Below are positions 16,497-25,567 of a stretch of DNA of 29,809 bases, piece after piece. The notes under the pieces are model-generated. The model saw only the letters and a list, made by a program, of their open reading frames with translations. It was not told where the DNA came from and did no database searches. Every line of letters begins with the position of its first letter. The stretch's first letter is position 1. Origin of the DNA: OPU3-GD-OMZ sp964515235 (GTDB lineage: Bacteria; Pseudomonadota; Gammaproteobacteria; Methylococcales; Methylomonadaceae). The stretch is from positions 1-29,809 of the forward strand of contig CAZEVO010000024.1 in NCBI GenBank assembly GCA_964515235.1, read 5' to 3'. The translations under genes were made by a program, and so were the position numbers.

Positions 16497-16910
16497 ATGG
16501 CTAGAATAGTAATGACGAGAACACTGGTGTTCTTTGGTTGTTTTTTATTTTCCGGCGCACTTTGGGCTTATGGGGGTGGCGGAGGAACCTCGACAGCCTG
16601 TAAAAAGCCTAAGTTCAGTGATTTTGATCCGGCCCATTTAGCAGCGCTAGCGCCAGAATCTAGTTTTTCTTTTGTGGCTAATGAACATACCACCGTCAGT
16701 AGTTTGGCCGTAACGGTTAAGAAAATACCGGTTTCAGTTCAAACGGTGGTTAAAGGGCGGGGATTGCAGGTTACCGGGCAATTACCCGAGGGACTTGAGG
16801 GTAGTTATGCGCGTATAGCAATTACTGCTAAGAGTCAGTCAGGTTGTAAAGGACAGGGCGGCTGGTTGGTTCGGATTACGGGTAGTGATGCGTCAATGGC
16901 CACACCTTAA
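16497..16910 (+). CDS. Small secreted protein of unknown function, paralog B
   Basis: Tandem paralog of the preceding gene. ATG 16497 follows GGAGGG at six bases, so 137 residues are predicted rather than the longer frame from 16467. The signal peptide ends near LWAY, then comes a Gly run (GGGGG). The shared landmarks are CKKPKF, SFSFVANE, VTGQLPEGLEGSYARIAI and GCKGQGGWLVRI. Two Cys are placed as in paralog A. The duplicates have diverged strongly in between, so the duplication is old. An 84-base spacer with its own ribosome site separates them from each other. Confidence 0.75.
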   Translation: MARIVMTRTLVFFGCFLFSGALWAYGGGGGTSTACKKPKFSDFDPAHLAALAPESSFSFVANEHTTVSSLAVTVKKIPVSVQTVVKGRGLQVTGQLPEGLEGSYARIAITAKSQSGCKGQGGWLVRITGSDASMATP

Positions 16911-16983
16911 ATGATAATAGAAATTATTTGTAGCGCTATCGGCTAGTGCATGCGATGAAAAATACCATTGGATCATGAATTAA

Positions 16984-18513
16984 ATGACAGTTATACGTCA
17001 AGAAGACTTTGTGCAAAGCATTGAAGATGCGTTGCAATATATTTCCTATTATCATCCACCTGATTTTATCCAAGCAATGAATCAGGCTTTTGAGAAAGAA
17101 CAAAATCCAGCGGCAAAAGATGCACTGGCGCAAATTTTGATTAATTCAAGGATGTGTGCGCAAGGGCGTAGGCCTGTTTGTCAGGATACTGGGATTGTAA
17201 CTGTTTTTCTGAAAATAGGCATGGGCGTGAGTTGGCAAACTAACGCTTCTGTGAGCATTGCTGATATGGTGAATGAAGGGGTTAGACGTGCTTATAGGAA
17301 TCCTGACAATATACTTCGTGCATCAATTGTATCGGATCCTATAGGTCAGCGTTTAAATACTCAAGATAACACTCCCGCTGTGATTCATATGGAATTGGTT
17401 CCAGGATCTACAGTGAGAGTGGATATTGCTGCAAAAGGTGGGGGGTCGGAGGCAAAAGCGAAACTGGTTATGTTAAACCCCTCAGATAATATTGTTGACT
17501 GGGTGCTTGAAACGGTACCGAAGATGGGCGCGGGGTGGTGTCCTCCGGGAATCTTAGGAATCGGTGTGGGTGGAACAGCGGAAAAAGCGATGCTGCTGGC
17601 CAAAGAAGCATGTATGGAATCTATTGATATTCAGTCATTAATCGAAAAAGGTGCTGAAAATGCTCTTGAAGCCTTACGTTTGGAGTTGTATGACAAGGTC
17701 AATGCCTTAGGTATTGGCGCGCAGGGTTTAGGCGGGTTGACTACGGTATTGGATATTAAGATTAAAGATTATCCTACCCATGCTGCCAATAAACCGGTCG
17801 CGATGATCCCAAATTGTGCGGCAACCCGACATGTGCATTTTGTCCTAGACGGTCAGGGGTCTGTGAATTTACAGCCTCCTGATTTAGCGAGTTGGCCTCA
17901 AGTGACGCAAAATCGTACGACTAATTGCCAAAAAGTAAACCTGGATCAGTTAACGGCTGAACAGGTGGCAGAATGGGAAATTGGGGAAACTTTATTGTTG
18001 TCAGGAACGTTGTTGACCGGTCGGGATGCTGCACATAAGCGATTGGTAGCATTGCTTGAGCAAGGACTTCCTTTGCCGGATGGTTTGGATTTTAAAAATA
18101 AACTAATTTATTATGTCGGTCCGGTAGACCCGGTTCGCGATGAGGTAGTTGGTCCTGCCGGACCAACTACGGCCACGCGGATGGATAAGTTTACCGATAG
18201 CCTGTTGGCGCATACAGGCTTATTAGGAATGATCGGCAAAGCCGAGCGGGGAGATCAAGGGCTTGCCGCAATTAAGAAATACCAGTCGGTTTATTTAATG
18301 GCGGTTGGAGGAGCGGCTTATCTGGTTTCCAAGGCAATTAAAAAATCGCGGGTGGTTGCTTTTCCTGAGTTAGGAATGGAGGCGATTCATGAGTTTGTTG
18401 TTGAGGAAATGCCGGTGACTGTCGCTGTGGATAGCGATGGGAAATCGATTCATCAACAAGCGCCGGAACAATGGCGTCGTCGTATTGGCAAGATACCAGT
18501 TGTCATTAAATAA
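16984..18513 (+). CDS. Class I fumarate hydratase (single-chain, iron-sulfur)
   Basis: Interconverts fumarate and malate in the TCA cycle using an oxygen-sensitive [4Fe-4S] centre. The 509 residues match the single-chain class I enzymes. The N-terminal part (about 1-290) carries the three likely cluster ligands Cys66 (RPVCQDTG), Cys186 (GAGWCPPGILGIGVGG) and Cys278 (IPNCAATRHVHF). The C-terminal part has the swivelling TtdB-like domain with GPVDPVRDEVVGPAGPTTATRMDKF. The ribosome site is weak. The gene stands alone and converges with metA. L(+)-tartrate dehydratase is related but is normally two chains. Confidence 0.94.
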   Translation: MTVIRQEDFVQSIEDALQYISYYHPPDFIQAMNQAFEKEQNPAAKDALAQILINSRMCAQGRRPVCQDTGIVTVFLKIGMGVSWQTNASVSIADMVNEGVRRAYRNPDNILRASIVSDPIGQRLNTQDNTPAVIHMELVPGSTVRVDIAAKGGGSEAKAKLVMLNPSDNIVDWVLETVPKMGAGWCPPGILGIGVGGTAEKAMLLAKEACMESIDIQSLIEKGAENALEALRLELYDKVNALGIGAQGLGGLTTVLDIKIKDYPTHAANKPVAMIPNCAATRHVHFVLDGQGSVNLQPPDLASWPQVTQNRTTNCQKVNLDQLTAEQVAEWEIGETLLLSGTLLTGRDAAHKRLVALLEQGLPLPDGLDFKNKLIYYVGPVDPVRDEVVGPAGPTTATRMDKFTDSLLAHTGLLGMIGKAERGDQGLAAIKKYQSVYLMAVGGAAYLVSKAIKKSRVVAFPELGMEAIHEFVVEEMPVTVAVDSDGKSIHQQAPEQWRRRIGKIPVVIK

Positions 18514-18530
18514 AAAATTCGCCCTAGGGG

Positions 18531-19595
18531 TTATAAGTTCAGTGGGTTGTTAGGGTCAATGCCGGGCATTAGGGCTTGTCGGCGGTCTTGATGCGTAATT
18601 TGGTATATTTTTCCTAGCCAGTTGTTAAAAACGGCTTTAGCTGTATCACGCCAAGTATTATCAAGGTGTTCAAATAATGCTTGTTCTGGAAATTCATCAG
18701 GAACTTGCTGGTGCATTAGTGCTGTTTCGACATGGGTTTGGTATTTTTTGAGTGTAACTTGGCAATGCTGGTTAAAGTAATGATCAGGAAGCGGAGGGTA
18801 GTTAGTTAATTCACCAGTGATAAAGCGGTTGACTTCACGTTTATATTCTTTGAGTAGACTGATGGCATCATACTCTGGATGGCCTTGAAAAAAAACAAAC
18901 CGGAAGCCATCTGGACTGACAAACAAATGCGCACCGGCTTCTTCACTGGCGACGAGAACTTTTAGGCCGGCCTGCTCAAGGTCTGTTTGGAATTGTTCGT
19001 TAAAACGTGAGTGAGGCACATCAAAGCGGGTATTAATATCAGAAACTAAAGGATGACTATTATCAAGTACCGTATGGTTAAAAACACCCCAGCGTTTATG
19101 CGTGAGTCGTGTACGTTCAATTTGATAGCACTTCTGGACTAGAGCATGAGTTGCCAGACAGGAACATAAAATCGAGGTTACATTTTTTTTTGCCCAAGTA
19201 AAAACATCGGTTAACGGTTCCCAGAAAGGTTCTTCTTGTAGGTGGGAATGCGTAACATTAGCACCACTAATGATCAGAGCATCTAAACCATCGTGTTTTA
19301 TTTTATCGAAGGACTCGTAATAGTTATTAATGTGGTTTTGAGCTTCGATCCCCCTTTCAATGCCTTCGATGGTGAAAATATGGATATGAAACTGAACGAT
19401 TTGGTTACAGGCTCCGACGAGTCGGCAGAATTGTCGTTCAGTGGCTTCGAGTGCAGCATCGGGCATCATATTTAATAATCCGATATGAAGTTCTCGGATG
19501 TCTTGTTGTTTGGCGCGTTCAACAGATAATATTTCTTCGCCTTCTTCTTGGAGACGGGTAAAAGACGGTAAGTTAGAGAGGTTGACTAAAGGCAT
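18531..19595 (-). CDS. metA: Homoserine O-acyltransferase, MetA/HTS family
   Basis: Acylates homoserine at the start of methionine synthesis in the cytoplasm. The 354 residues have the glutamine-amidotransferase-like MetA fold. The likely nucleophile is Cys146 in LCSCLATHAL, and FFQGHPEYD supplies His239 and Glu241 of the triad. The acyl-specificity loop reads GANVTHSHLQEEPFW, unlike the GAPLG form of E. coli, so succinyl versus acetyl preference cannot be read off. The N-terminus NMMPDAALEATERQF is typical of the family. It lies 15 bases downstream of the ATPase gene and probably shares its transcript. Confidence 0.88.
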   Translation of the reverse strand: MPLVNLSNLPSFTRLQEEGEEILSVERAKQQDIRELHIGLLNMMPDAALEATERQFCRLVGACNQIVQFHIHIFTIEGIERGIEAQNHINNYYESFDKIKHDGLDALIISGANVTHSHLQEEPFWEPLTDVFTWAKKNVTSILCSCLATHALVQKCYQIERTRLTHKRWGVFNHTVLDNSHPLVSDINTRFDVPHSRFNEQFQTDLEQAGLKVLVASEEAGAHLFVSPDGFRFVFFQGHPEYDAISLLKEYKREVNRFITGELTNYPPLPDHYFNQHCQVTLKKYQTHVETALMHQQVPDEFPEQALFEHLDNTWRDTAKAVFNNWLGKIYQITHQDRRQALMPGIDPNNPLNL

Positions 19596-19610
19596 AGTGA
19601 ATGCTTGGTT

Positions 19611-20456
19611 TTATAAATCGTGATTGAGTGTTTGAGCAATGAGGTCGATAAATTCATCTTCGTTTTTCACCTGTGCGACTGCGCTGGCATCGACGGTATA
19701 GCCGTATTGGTCGGCTATTGCTTGATAGCGTGGTAGACGGGAATGAAATAATTTTGGAAAGACCCAAGAAACAAAGTCATTGGGTGGGATCTGTTCTATA
19801 CGAGTGTATTGGTACTCATGCATAAAGACCTTGAGATTTTCATCAAGGAAATTAGCGCGGTAGTAAAGGGGTTTAGGATCTTGTTGTGCGCGCTCAAAGA
19901 GTAATTGTTCCTGATCTTTGGAGGTTTTAATGTAAATGATCAGAGTATGTTTGGCCAAAAGGTCTAGAACTTCAGGATTGTTGAGTTCGCAAACACTACC
20001 TCCGGCATCATTGATAAAATGGTTGTAACCATAAATATCTTGTGCTTTTTTAATGAATTTTGGCACGTCTTTCATCGCTGCGATTTCTGCCTGAAGATGC
20101 AAGAGCTGTCTTTTTTTGAATGTTTCCAGAGAAAGACCGCCTAATGCCGGGTCTCCTATTTTGCCCATAAAACTTGAAATTGGCGTTAGATTATCAACGG
20201 TAATGTTGTTGCAAATATAAATGGAATCAGAAATTAGGAGGTCTTTTAAGAATGGGACGTCCATTGCTTGTTGTTTAATATTATCCAAAATAGGTTCGGA
20301 TAGATATTGGGTGCCTATACGGTAGTCACCTGAATAATGAAACCATTTTTTTGGTGATAATTTATTAGCAAGAGTTGTTTTTCCTGCGCCAGACATACCA
20401 AGCAAGGTAATTTGTTTTTTATCACAGGCAAGGAAATCTTTTGCGCTCATTTTCAT
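19611..20456 (-). CDS. Uncharacterised P-loop ATPase or kinase-like protein
   Basis: I do not recognise a characterised homologue. The 281 residues contain a clear Walker A LGMSGAGKTT (about 19-28) right at the N-terminus, as in small-molecule kinases of the shikimate or adenylate kinase type. Later come INDAGGSVCEL, a hydrophobic strand TLIIYIKTSKDQEQLLFERA, and a charged C-terminal helical region. There is no signal peptide or membrane segment, so it is cytosolic. It sits between rsmA (68 bases) and metA (15 bases), suggesting shared transcription, possibly with methionine metabolism. Confidence 0.75.
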   Translation of the reverse strand: MKMSAKDFLACDKKQITLLGMSGAGKTTLANKLSPKKWFHYSGDYRIGTQYLSEPILDNIKQQAMDVPFLKDLLISDSIYICNNITVDNLTPISSFMGKIGDPALGGLSLETFKKRQLLHLQAEIAAMKDVPKFIKKAQDIYGYNHFINDAGGSVCELNNPEVLDLLAKHTLIIYIKTSKDQEQLLFERAQQDPKPLYYRANFLDENLKVFMHEYQYTRIEQIPPNDFVSWVFPKLFHSRLPRYQAIADQYGYTVDASAVAQVKNEDEFIDLIAQTLNHDL

Positions 20457-20524
20457 TGTGGTAATTTCCGTTTGTGGGTGTCTATTGATAAAGCCTTTAT
20501 TAAAACAAGATTAGCGACCAATCG

Positions 20525-21313
20525 CTATGGGTTTTTTATAGTGAACTGATTACTTAAGCGGGCAAACTCAGCTAAAGAAATAGCTTCGGCTCTGAGTTCA
20601 GGATTGATATCCAACGCATTTATTTCAGTTTCGGTAAAAGATTTTTTTAAGGAGTTCCGCAAGGTTTTTCGTCGTTGTGAAAAGGCTTGGGTGACAACTA
20701 GATTAAGATGTTTAAGATTAGCAACGTCGACAGGCGCTTTTTGATGTGGTATTAACTTGAAAATTGCAGACATCACTTTGGGTTGTGGGTTAAAGCTCTC
20801 GGGAGGGACATCAAATAGAGGTTCTGCATGGCAGTAGTATTGAAGCATAATACTGAGTCGCCCGTATTGTTTGCAACCGGGGGTTGCACAAATTCGTTCT
20901 ACAACTTCTTTTTGTAACATGAAATACATACTGTGAATATGGCTTGCATATTTCATCAAGTGAAAAAGTAACGGAGTCGAAATATTGTAAGGTAGGTTTC
21001 CGATAATATGTACCGGAGCGTTGGTTGTTGCTAACTGGCTAAAATCAACGTTAAGAGCATCTTGGCTGTAGATAGTTAAATTCGTATAACTAGCAAACTT
21101 GTGAGTTAAATAGGCGACTAAATCACGGTCTAATTCAATTAAATCTAATTGAATGCCGGTTGCTAGTAATGGTGCTGTTAATGCGCCTTGACCGGGACCT
21201 ATTTCGATCCAATGCTCGTGTTGTTCCGGTGCAGCGGCAATCAGTATATTGTCAATGATACTGGTATCGTGGAGGAAATTCTGGCCAAAACGTTTGCGAG
21301 CTTTGTGAGTCAT
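20525..21313 (-). CDS. rsmA: 16S rRNA (adenine1518-N6/adenine1519-N6)-dimethyltransferase
   Basis: Dimethylates two adjacent adenosines in the 3'-terminal hairpin of 16S rRNA using S-adenosylmethionine, during late 30S maturation. The 262 residues show the N-terminal RFGQNFLHD (8-16), SAM motif I EIGPGQGALT (37-46), the acidic loop IELDRDL, and motif IV GNLPYN (105-110) followed by the C-terminal helical domain with QAFSQRRKTLRNSL. It starts seven bases after pdxA, the conserved gammaproteobacterial arrangement. No apaG follows here. Confidence 0.97.
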   Translation of the reverse strand: MTHKARKRFGQNFLHDTSIIDNILIAAAPEQHEHWIEIGPGQGALTAPLLATGIQLDLIELDRDLVAYLTHKFASYTNLTIYSQDALNVDFSQLATTNAPVHIIGNLPYNISTPLLFHLMKYASHIHSMYFMLQKEVVERICATPGCKQYGRLSIMLQYYCHAEPLFDVPPESFNPQPKVMSAIFKLIPHQKAPVDVANLKHLNLVVTQAFSQRRKTLRNSLKKSFTETEINALDINPELRAEAISLAEFARLSNQFTIKNP

Positions 21314-21320
21314 AGTCCGT

Positions 21321-22310
21321 TTAGTTGTTGATTAATTGTTGTGCTGTTTTGATAGCACAGTTTAAACTATTTTCTTGTGCTAAACCTGAACCGGCTAAAT
21401 CGAGTGCAGTTCCATGGTCAACAGACGTTCGGATAATCGGGAGCCCTAAAGTGATATTGACAGCATTTCCAAACCCCTTATGTTTCAGAACGGGCAACCC
21501 TTGATCATGGTACATAGCCACCACAGCGTCTGCGGTATCTAGGTATTTTGGTGTAAATAAGGTGTCGGCAGGTAAGGGGCCTATCAGTTTCATGCCTTGG
21601 TCTCGTAATGAATTTAATACAGGAATGATGGTGGTGATTTCTTCATGACCTAAATGTCCGTTTTCACCGGCATGAGGATTAAGGCCGGCAATTAGTAATG
21701 TTGGGTTTTTAAGTTTGAACCGACGTTGAAGGTCATTATGTACGGTACTGATGACGTGTATTAATTGCTGTTTTGTTATGGCTGCGGGCACCTTTTTTAG
21801 AGGTAAATGGGTCGTGACTAAGGCCACGCGTAAACCCGAGATGCTAAGCATCATGACGGGCTGTTTCCCAGTTAGTCCAGCAATATATTCGGTATGACCA
21901 CTAAAGTTTATACCGGCATCATTGATGATACCCTTGTGCACAGGTCCTGTAACCATAGCGTCAAAAAGACCGTCAAGACAACCCTGAGTTGCTTGTTTTA
22001 TAGACTTTAGTACGGGCAAAGCATTTTTAACATTGAGTTGTCCAGAACTGACTGGGGCTACGGTCTTGATGGGTAATACGGTAATCTCTCCTGCTTTGGA
22101 GCATTTGGGTTTTTGGCTGGGATTAAATTCTTTTAGTTTTATAACTGTATTTAAGCATTGGGCACGATAGGATAAGAGTTCCGGGTCCGTAAGCATGACT
22201 AATTCACAATGATGATTTTGTGTTGCGATTTTGATGCAAATATCAGGGCCTATTCCGGCTGGTTCTCCGGGAGTAATAGCAATTCGGTAAACGGGCGATG
22301 GCAGTGACAT
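21321..22310 (-). CDS. pdxA: 4-hydroxythreonine-4-phosphate dehydrogenase PdxA
   Basis: NAD-dependent step of DXP-dependent pyridoxal phosphate synthesis, in the cytoplasm. The 329 residues include the N-terminal ITPGEPAGIGPD (12-23), TGPVHKG, the metal-binding region SGHTEYIAGLTG with His139, NPHAGENGHLG, MYHDQGLPVLKHKG and the terminal SVDHGTALDLAG. Length is normal. No surA is found upstream. Instead, a 183-base spacer separates it from the divergent RND gene, and this gene probably heads a pdxA-rsmA-ATPase-metA operon. Confidence 0.96.
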   Translation of the reverse strand: MSLPSPVYRIAITPGEPAGIGPDICIKIATQNHHCELVMLTDPELLSYRAQCLNTVIKLKEFNPSQKPKCSKAGEITVLPIKTVAPVSSGQLNVKNALPVLKSIKQATQGCLDGLFDAMVTGPVHKGIINDAGINFSGHTEYIAGLTGKQPVMMLSISGLRVALVTTHLPLKKVPAAITKQQLIHVISTVHNDLQRRFKLKNPTLLIAGLNPHAGENGHLGHEEITTIIPVLNSLRDQGMKLIGPLPADTLFTPKYLDTADAVVAMYHDQGLPVLKHKGFGNAVNITLGLPIIRTSVDHGTALDLAGSGLAQENSLNCAIKTAQQLINN

Positions 22311-22493
22311 GAAAAATCCGGATAAAAGTTAATAAGCTATTTTACATCGTTTATAAGATTGTACAGTGGAGAAGTTTTTAATATAAGATTGCTGATTAAG
22401 TTACAGAAGGTGCTTGATTGTTTTTTAGTCTGACAACTACTGGACTATCGATGCATAATTTTGTTTTTAAATTAAAGAGATTGAGTCAAGGAA
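22311..22493. other. Divergent intergenic region between pdxA and the RND gene
   Basis: AT-rich 183-base spacer that must hold the promoters for both the leftward pdxA operon and the rightward envelope cassette. I see no convincing -35/-10 pair, operator dyad or terminator. Confidence 0.6.
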
Positions 22494-24785
22494 ATGCCTG
22501 CAAGTCGTTGTAAGAAAATGCCTGTTTTTGAGTATTGTGTTTACCATCCTTATCGCACAATATTTTGTAGTTTAATCGTATTGATTGTTTTATCGTTGGG
22601 AGTTAAAGGGTTAGGATTCAGAAACGATTATCAAGTGTTCTTTGGTCCGGATAATCCGCAATTGCAAGTTTTTGAGAAAATTCAAAAGACTTACGATAGA
22701 AATGATAATGTTTTATTTATAGTAGAGCCGGATTCAGGCACTATTTTCGATGAAAAGACCCTGACAACCATTCAGTCATTAACCACGTTGGCTTGGCAGC
22801 TGCCTTATGCTAGTCGTGTAGATTCAGTCACTAATTTTCAGCACACGGTTGCAAAAGAGGATGACTTAGTCGTCGCAGATTTGGTCTTAAGTCCTCAGGC
22901 AATGAGTCAGTCAGACTTTACAGAGGTTAAAGCTGTTGCACTTTCAGAACCTTTATTAGTGAACCGTTTGGTTTCAAAAAGTGGTCATGTTGCTGGTGTT
23001 AACGTGACACTTCACTTGCCAGATAAATCAGCGCAGGCTTCTTTTGAAGTTGCTAAAAAGGTCAGGGACTTAGCCGCTAAAATAGAGCAGGACAATCCGG
23101 AAGTTCGTTTGCACCTAAGTGGTATGGTGATGATGAACAATGCCTTTGGTGAAGCGGCAATGATGGATAACCAAACATTGGTACCGCTGATGTATGGAAT
23201 TGTATTTGTTACGTTGTTATTGTTTTTTCAATCGACAATGGCGACACTCGCTGTAAGCATTATTATATTTTCTGCTATTTTACCGGCCTTAGGTGTTGCT
23301 GGTTGGTTCGGCTGGTATTTAACATCGACATCAGCGATTGCCCCCACGATTATTTTGACGATGACAGTTGCTGATTGCGTTCATTTTTTAGTGACGAAGT
23401 TTCATTTAATGCGACATGGCATGGCTAAGACGGAAGCGATTATTGAAAGTCTGCGGGTTAATTTTAAGCCGATATTATTAACCAGTGTTACGACTGCAAT
23501 TGGTTTTTTGAGCATGAATTTTAGTGATGCGCCGCCTTTTAGGGATTTAGGTAATATGGTTGCGATTGGGGTTATGATTGCCTTTGTTTTAACGGTAACG
23601 TTATTGCCCGCTTTAATGGTATTGCTACCAACTCGGAAAAAACAAAGGCCGGAAAGAAGTCGGGCGATGATGGCTTTCTTGGCAGATTTCGTTATTCGTT
23701 ACCGACAACCATTACTACTGTTAAATTTATTATTAGCCGTAATATTAATCAGTTTTGCGCCGAAAAATGAATTAAATGATGAATTCGTTAAGTATTTCGA
23801 TGAGACTGTAGAGTTTCGACAAGCGACTGAGTTTTTAACGGAAAATATGGGGGGTATTTATTCTATTGAGGTAGTGGTTGAGTCTGATATCGCTGGAGGA
23901 ATTAATGAACCGGATTATTTAATAGCGGTACATAATTTGGTTGACTGGTTTCACCAGCAGCCCGAAGTCGTTCATGTTAATACACTGGTGGATACCTATA
24001 AACGTTTGAATATGAATATGCATGGTGATGATACTGAATGGTTTGTGTTGCCTGCAGTACGCAATTTGGCCGCACAATACCTATTGCTTTATGAAATGTC
24101 GCTTCCCTATGGTTTGGATTTGAATAATCAGGTGAATATTAGTAAATCCGGAAGTCGTTTGATAGTTAGTCTGAAAGATTTAAGCTCGAATCAAATGCTC
24201 GCTTTTGAACAGCGAACCCAGCAATGGGTTATTGATAATTTACCGACGTTGAGTATTGAAACAACTAGTCCAACATTAATGTTTTCACATATTGGTAAAC
24301 GCAATATTATTCGTATGATGATGGGGACTTTTTGTGCATTAATCTTGATTTCAGTCATCCTAATGGGGGCATTCAAATCAGTTCGGTTAGGACTTGTGAG
24401 TTTAGTGCCTAATTTAATTCCAGCAGGGATTGCTTTTGGATTATGGTATTTTATTGACGGCAGAATCGGCTTAGGGTTATCGGTGGTCACCGGTCTGACC
24501 TTAGGTATTGTGGTTGATGATACGGTTCACTTTATTAGTAAGTATCGTCTAGCTAGGGTAGAACAAAAGATGAGCCCTGATGCAGCCGTACGATATGCTT
24601 TTTCAACGGTGGGCGTTGCATTATGGATAACCTCAGTGGTACTTATCAGCGGGTTTTTCATCTTAACACTGTCACATTTTACGATGAATTCAACAATGGG
24701 TTTTATGACTGCAATGACGATTGCAGTCGCGCTGATTATGGATTTGTTATTTTTGCCACCATTATTAATGCGGATGGATAAATGA
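22494..24785 (+). CDS. RND-superfamily (MMPL-type) inner-membrane exporter
   Basis: Predicted proton-driven exporter of the COG1033 type. The 763 residues form two homologous halves, each with one membrane helix, a periplasmic loop domain of about 170-190 residues and a bundle of five helices. Acidic residues in TVADCVHFLVTKFHL (first half) and GIVVDDTVHFISKYR (second half) mark the proton-relay helix. Such proteins export lipids or hydrophobic molecules rather than acting like tripartite drug pumps. An AAGGA lies very close to ATG 22494, and ATG 22518 is the alternative start. The stop overlaps the LolA-like gene in ATGA, so the two are coupled. Cargo unknown. Confidence 0.88.
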   Translation: MPASRCKKMPVFEYCVYHPYRTIFCSLIVLIVLSLGVKGLGFRNDYQVFFGPDNPQLQVFEKIQKTYDRNDNVLFIVEPDSGTIFDEKTLTTIQSLTTLAWQLPYASRVDSVTNFQHTVAKEDDLVVADLVLSPQAMSQSDFTEVKAVALSEPLLVNRLVSKSGHVAGVNVTLHLPDKSAQASFEVAKKVRDLAAKIEQDNPEVRLHLSGMVMMNNAFGEAAMMDNQTLVPLMYGIVFVTLLLFFQSTMATLAVSIIIFSAILPALGVAGWFGWYLTSTSAIAPTIILTMTVADCVHFLVTKFHLMRHGMAKTEAIIESLRVNFKPILLTSVTTAIGFLSMNFSDAPPFRDLGNMVAIGVMIAFVLTVTLLPALMVLLPTRKKQRPERSRAMMAFLADFVIRYRQPLLLLNLLLAVILISFAPKNELNDEFVKYFDETVEFRQATEFLTENMGGIYSIEVVVESDIAGGINEPDYLIAVHNLVDWFHQQPEVVHVNTLVDTYKRLNMNMHGDDTEWFVLPAVRNLAAQYLLLYEMSLPYGLDLNNQVNISKSGSRLIVSLKDLSSNQMLAFEQRTQQWVIDNLPTLSIETTSPTLMFSHIGKRNIIRMMMGTFCALILISVILMGAFKSVRLGLVSLVPNLIPAGIAFGLWYFIDGRIGLGLSVVTGLTLGIVVDDTVHFISKYRLARVEQKMSPDAAVRYAFSTVGVALWITSVVLISGFFILTLSHFTMNSTMGFMTAMTIAVALIMDLLFLPPLLMRMDK

Positions 24786-25567
24786 AAAAACAACGATTAT
24801 TAATAGTCTTCTTGTTTGTACTTGCCTCTGCGGTAAGTGCTGAGGAAGATTTAGCTGCCCGAGGTTTAAAAATCATTACGGAAGTTGATCGGCGTGATCG
24901 CGGATTTGAAAATATGCAGGTGGAGATGGAAATGATCCTGAGAAATAAATCCGGGGATGAAAGTTTTCGTAATCTCTCGATGAAAACATTAGAGATCGAG
25001 GACGACGGTGATAAAAGCTTAACGGTTTTTGACCGTCCAAGAGATATTAAAGGCACTGCTTTTTTGAGTTTTACGCACCCTTTAGAGGCCGATGAGCAAT
25101 GGCTTTATTTGCCCGCATTGAAGAGGGTAAAACGTATTTCGTCGAGTAATAAGTCAGGTCCTTTCTTAGGCAGTGAATATGCCTTTGAGGATTTAACGTC
25201 ATTTGAAATTCCAAAGTTTAGCTACCAGTTTATCAGGGAAGATATTTTTCAAGGTCAAGCGAGTTTTGTGATTGAGTTTATTCCGCAATACCCTTTTTCA
25301 GGTTATGCCCGCGAACGGGTATGGATTGATCGTTCACGTTATATACCAGTTAAAATTGATTATTATGATCGTAAGAATACACTGCTTAAAACTCTAATTT
25401 ATCGGGGATATCGACAATATTTAGAACAATTCTGGCGGGCTAGTGAAATGGTGATGGAAAATCATCAGACCGGTAAGAGTACGGTATTGATTAATAAAAA
25501 CTATAAATTTAAACAAGAACTCACTGAGCGAGATTTTGATCGTAATTCATTAAAGCGTGTGCGTTAA
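24782..25567 (+). CDS. Periplasmic LolA-like (outer-membrane lipoprotein-sorting type) protein
   Basis: The 261 residues start with a signal peptide cut at AVSA-EE. The mature domain has the half-barrel pattern of the LolA/LppX-like COG2834 family: an N-terminal helix (ARGLKIITEVDRRDRGF), then antiparallel strands including LSMKTLEIEDDGDKSLTVF, WLYLPALKRVKRISSSNK and GSEYAFEDLTSFEI. It is probably a carrier that shields a lipid, acyl chain or lipoprotein in the periplasm. It is not the housekeeping LolA, given its context and length. It overlaps the RND gene by four bases and the next gene by eleven, so it is the middle part of one cassette. Confidence 0.85.
   Translation: MKKQRLLIVFLFVLASAVSAEEDLAARGLKIITEVDRRDRGFENMQVEMEMILRNKSGDESFRNLSMKTLEIEDDGDKSLTVFDRPRDIKGTAFLSFTHPLEADEQWLYLPALKRVKRISSSNKSGPFLGSEYAFEDLTSFEIPKFSYQFIREDIFQGQASFVIEFIPQYPFSGYARERVWIDRSRYIPVKIDYYDRKNTLLKTLIYRGYRQYLEQFWRASEMVMENHQTGKSTVLINKNYKFKQELTERDFDRNSLKRVR

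Noticed and set aside
24191..25056. Minus-strand open frames opposite the RND and LolA-like genes
   Set aside because: Antisense shadows of two well-supported coding regions.
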